From an uncultured Erythrobacter sp. (GTDB lineage Bacteria; Pseudomonadota; Alphaproteobacteria; Sphingomonadales; Sphingomonadaceae): a stretch of 64,000 nucleotides of DNA. This document shows, one piece after another, positions 63,674 through 64,000 of this stretch. The notes under the pieces are model-generated. The model did no database searches, was not told the origin of the DNA, and saw only the letters and a program-made list of their open reading frames with translations. The position numbers and the translations under genes are program-made. The stretch is from positions 248,001 to 312,000 of the forward strand of contig CANMUS010000001.1 of the NCBI GenBank assembly GCA_947501215.1. Reading direction: 5' to 3'. Each line of letters begins with the position of its first letter. Position 1 is the first letter of the stretch.

Positions 63674-63741
63674 CGCATTTCTCCTGTCGGATAACCTCGG
63701 CAAGTCATGCGTTATCGCCGCATCATCGAAAAGGACCGGCC

Positions 63742-64000
63742 GTGCAGCTATCCACCCTCAAGACCTATATCCACCGCGAACAGGGCCTGCTGATCGGCCT
63801 TGTAGTCGGCGCCGCGCTGATCGGAGGGTTCATCAAGTTGGCCGGCGAGATGCTGGAAGGCGACACGCAGGCCTTCGATATCGCATTCCTGAAAGCGCTG
63901 CGAATGCCGGGCGACCTCGCCACTCCGGTCGGGCCATCATGGCTGCTCGATTCCATGCGCGACACAACCGCGCTCGGCGGCGTTACGGTGCTGACACTGG
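63742..64000 (+). CDS. Phosphatase PAP2 family protein, 3' end cut by the window
   Basis: The frame from GTG 63742 (MQLSTLKTYIHREQG) stays open to the window end, 86 codons. AAGGA lies about seven bases upstream. A first membrane segment (GLLIGLVVGAALIGGFI) is followed by AFDIAFLKALRMPGDLATP, as in sphingomonad PAP2 phosphatases. The catalytic motifs lie beyond the edge, so the call rests on the N-terminal half. It diverges from the YdjM-like gene across 68 bases. Confidence 0.75.
   Translation, partial: MQLSTLKTYIHREQGLLIGLVVGAALIGGFIKLAGEMLEGDTQAFDIAFLKALRMPGDLATPVGPSWLLDSMRDTTALGGVTVLTL

Noticed and set aside
1-64000. tRNA, rRNA, CRISPR, insertion sequence or prophage genes
   Set aside because: The intergenic gaps are mostly short; none shows a cloverleaf, spaced direct repeats, transposase or integrase by reading. 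Weak candidates may still need a covariance search.

Overview
The window is a high-GC, gene-dense chromosomal segment of an alphaproteobacterium. Gene content and protein style point to Sphingomonadales, most likely Erythrobacteraceae (Erythrobacter/Qipengyuania/Altererythrobacter type). The reasons are an RNase E with an acidic insert in its S1 domain, an sdhB separated from sdhCDA, a complete exosortase A (XrtA) exopolysaccharide locus, a GTTC-N7-GTTC LexA box, and a sphingomonad-type inverted repeat. I see no rRNA, tRNA, insertion sequence, prophage or CRISPR array. Both ends cut through genes: PBP1A on the left and a PAP2 phosphatase on the right. Region 1 (1-13.7 kb) is housekeeping: PBP1A and a murein amidase diverge from RNase E. 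They are followed by a methyltransferase, an ATP-grasp protein, a serralysin-like secreted metalloprotease, an SDR enzyme and an sdhB-thioesterase-zapE operon. Region 2 (13.7-31.6 kb) is the XrtA/PEP-CTERM-type polysaccharide locus. A ten-gene minus-strand operon reads Wza-like lipoprotein, Wzz-like chain-length protein, tyrosine autokinase, outer-membrane beta-barrel, AAA ATPase, polysaccharide deacetylase, FemAB-like protein, glycosyltransferase, XrtA and an AsnB-like amidotransferase. Next to it sits a small-molecule module: an AMP-forming ligase and a PLP decarboxylase on minus, then a GNAT/FemAB-like transferase, an acyl carrier protein and two alpha/beta-hydrolases on plus. The two parts plausibly make, modify and export one surface polysaccharide. 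The role of the ligase/decarboxylase/ACP/hydrolase module is not established. The window holds no PEP-CTERM substrate, no EpsI domain and no PrsK/PrsR regulators. Region 3 (31.6-45.4 kb) holds RNA methylation (TrmA/RumA family), NAD(P)HX repair, ilvD, N-formylglutamate amidohydrolase, ispE, ETF-ubiquinone oxidoreductase, a degenerate uracil-DNA-glycosylase-like protein coupled to a lytic transglycosylase, moaB, a Na/Ca-exchanger-like protein and a radical SAM protein under a probable LexA box. Region 4 (45.4-64 kb) holds DUF1330 and DUF411 proteins, a GNAT gene broken by one amber codon, an acyl-CoA ligase, dnaE, glutathione peroxidase, the lolCD lipoprotein exporter, purF plus an SDR gene, a PilZ protein, a serine-hydrolase lipoprotein coupled to a cyclopropane-fatty-acid-synthase-like enzyme, a sulfotransferase, a photolyase and a YdjM-like membrane hydrolase. 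The most checkable unusual points are the LexA box, the amber-interrupted GNAT gene, three genes whose conserved N-termini seem to start at CTG, the EpsI-less XrtA, and a hydrolase pair with Cys and Arg at the nucleophile position.
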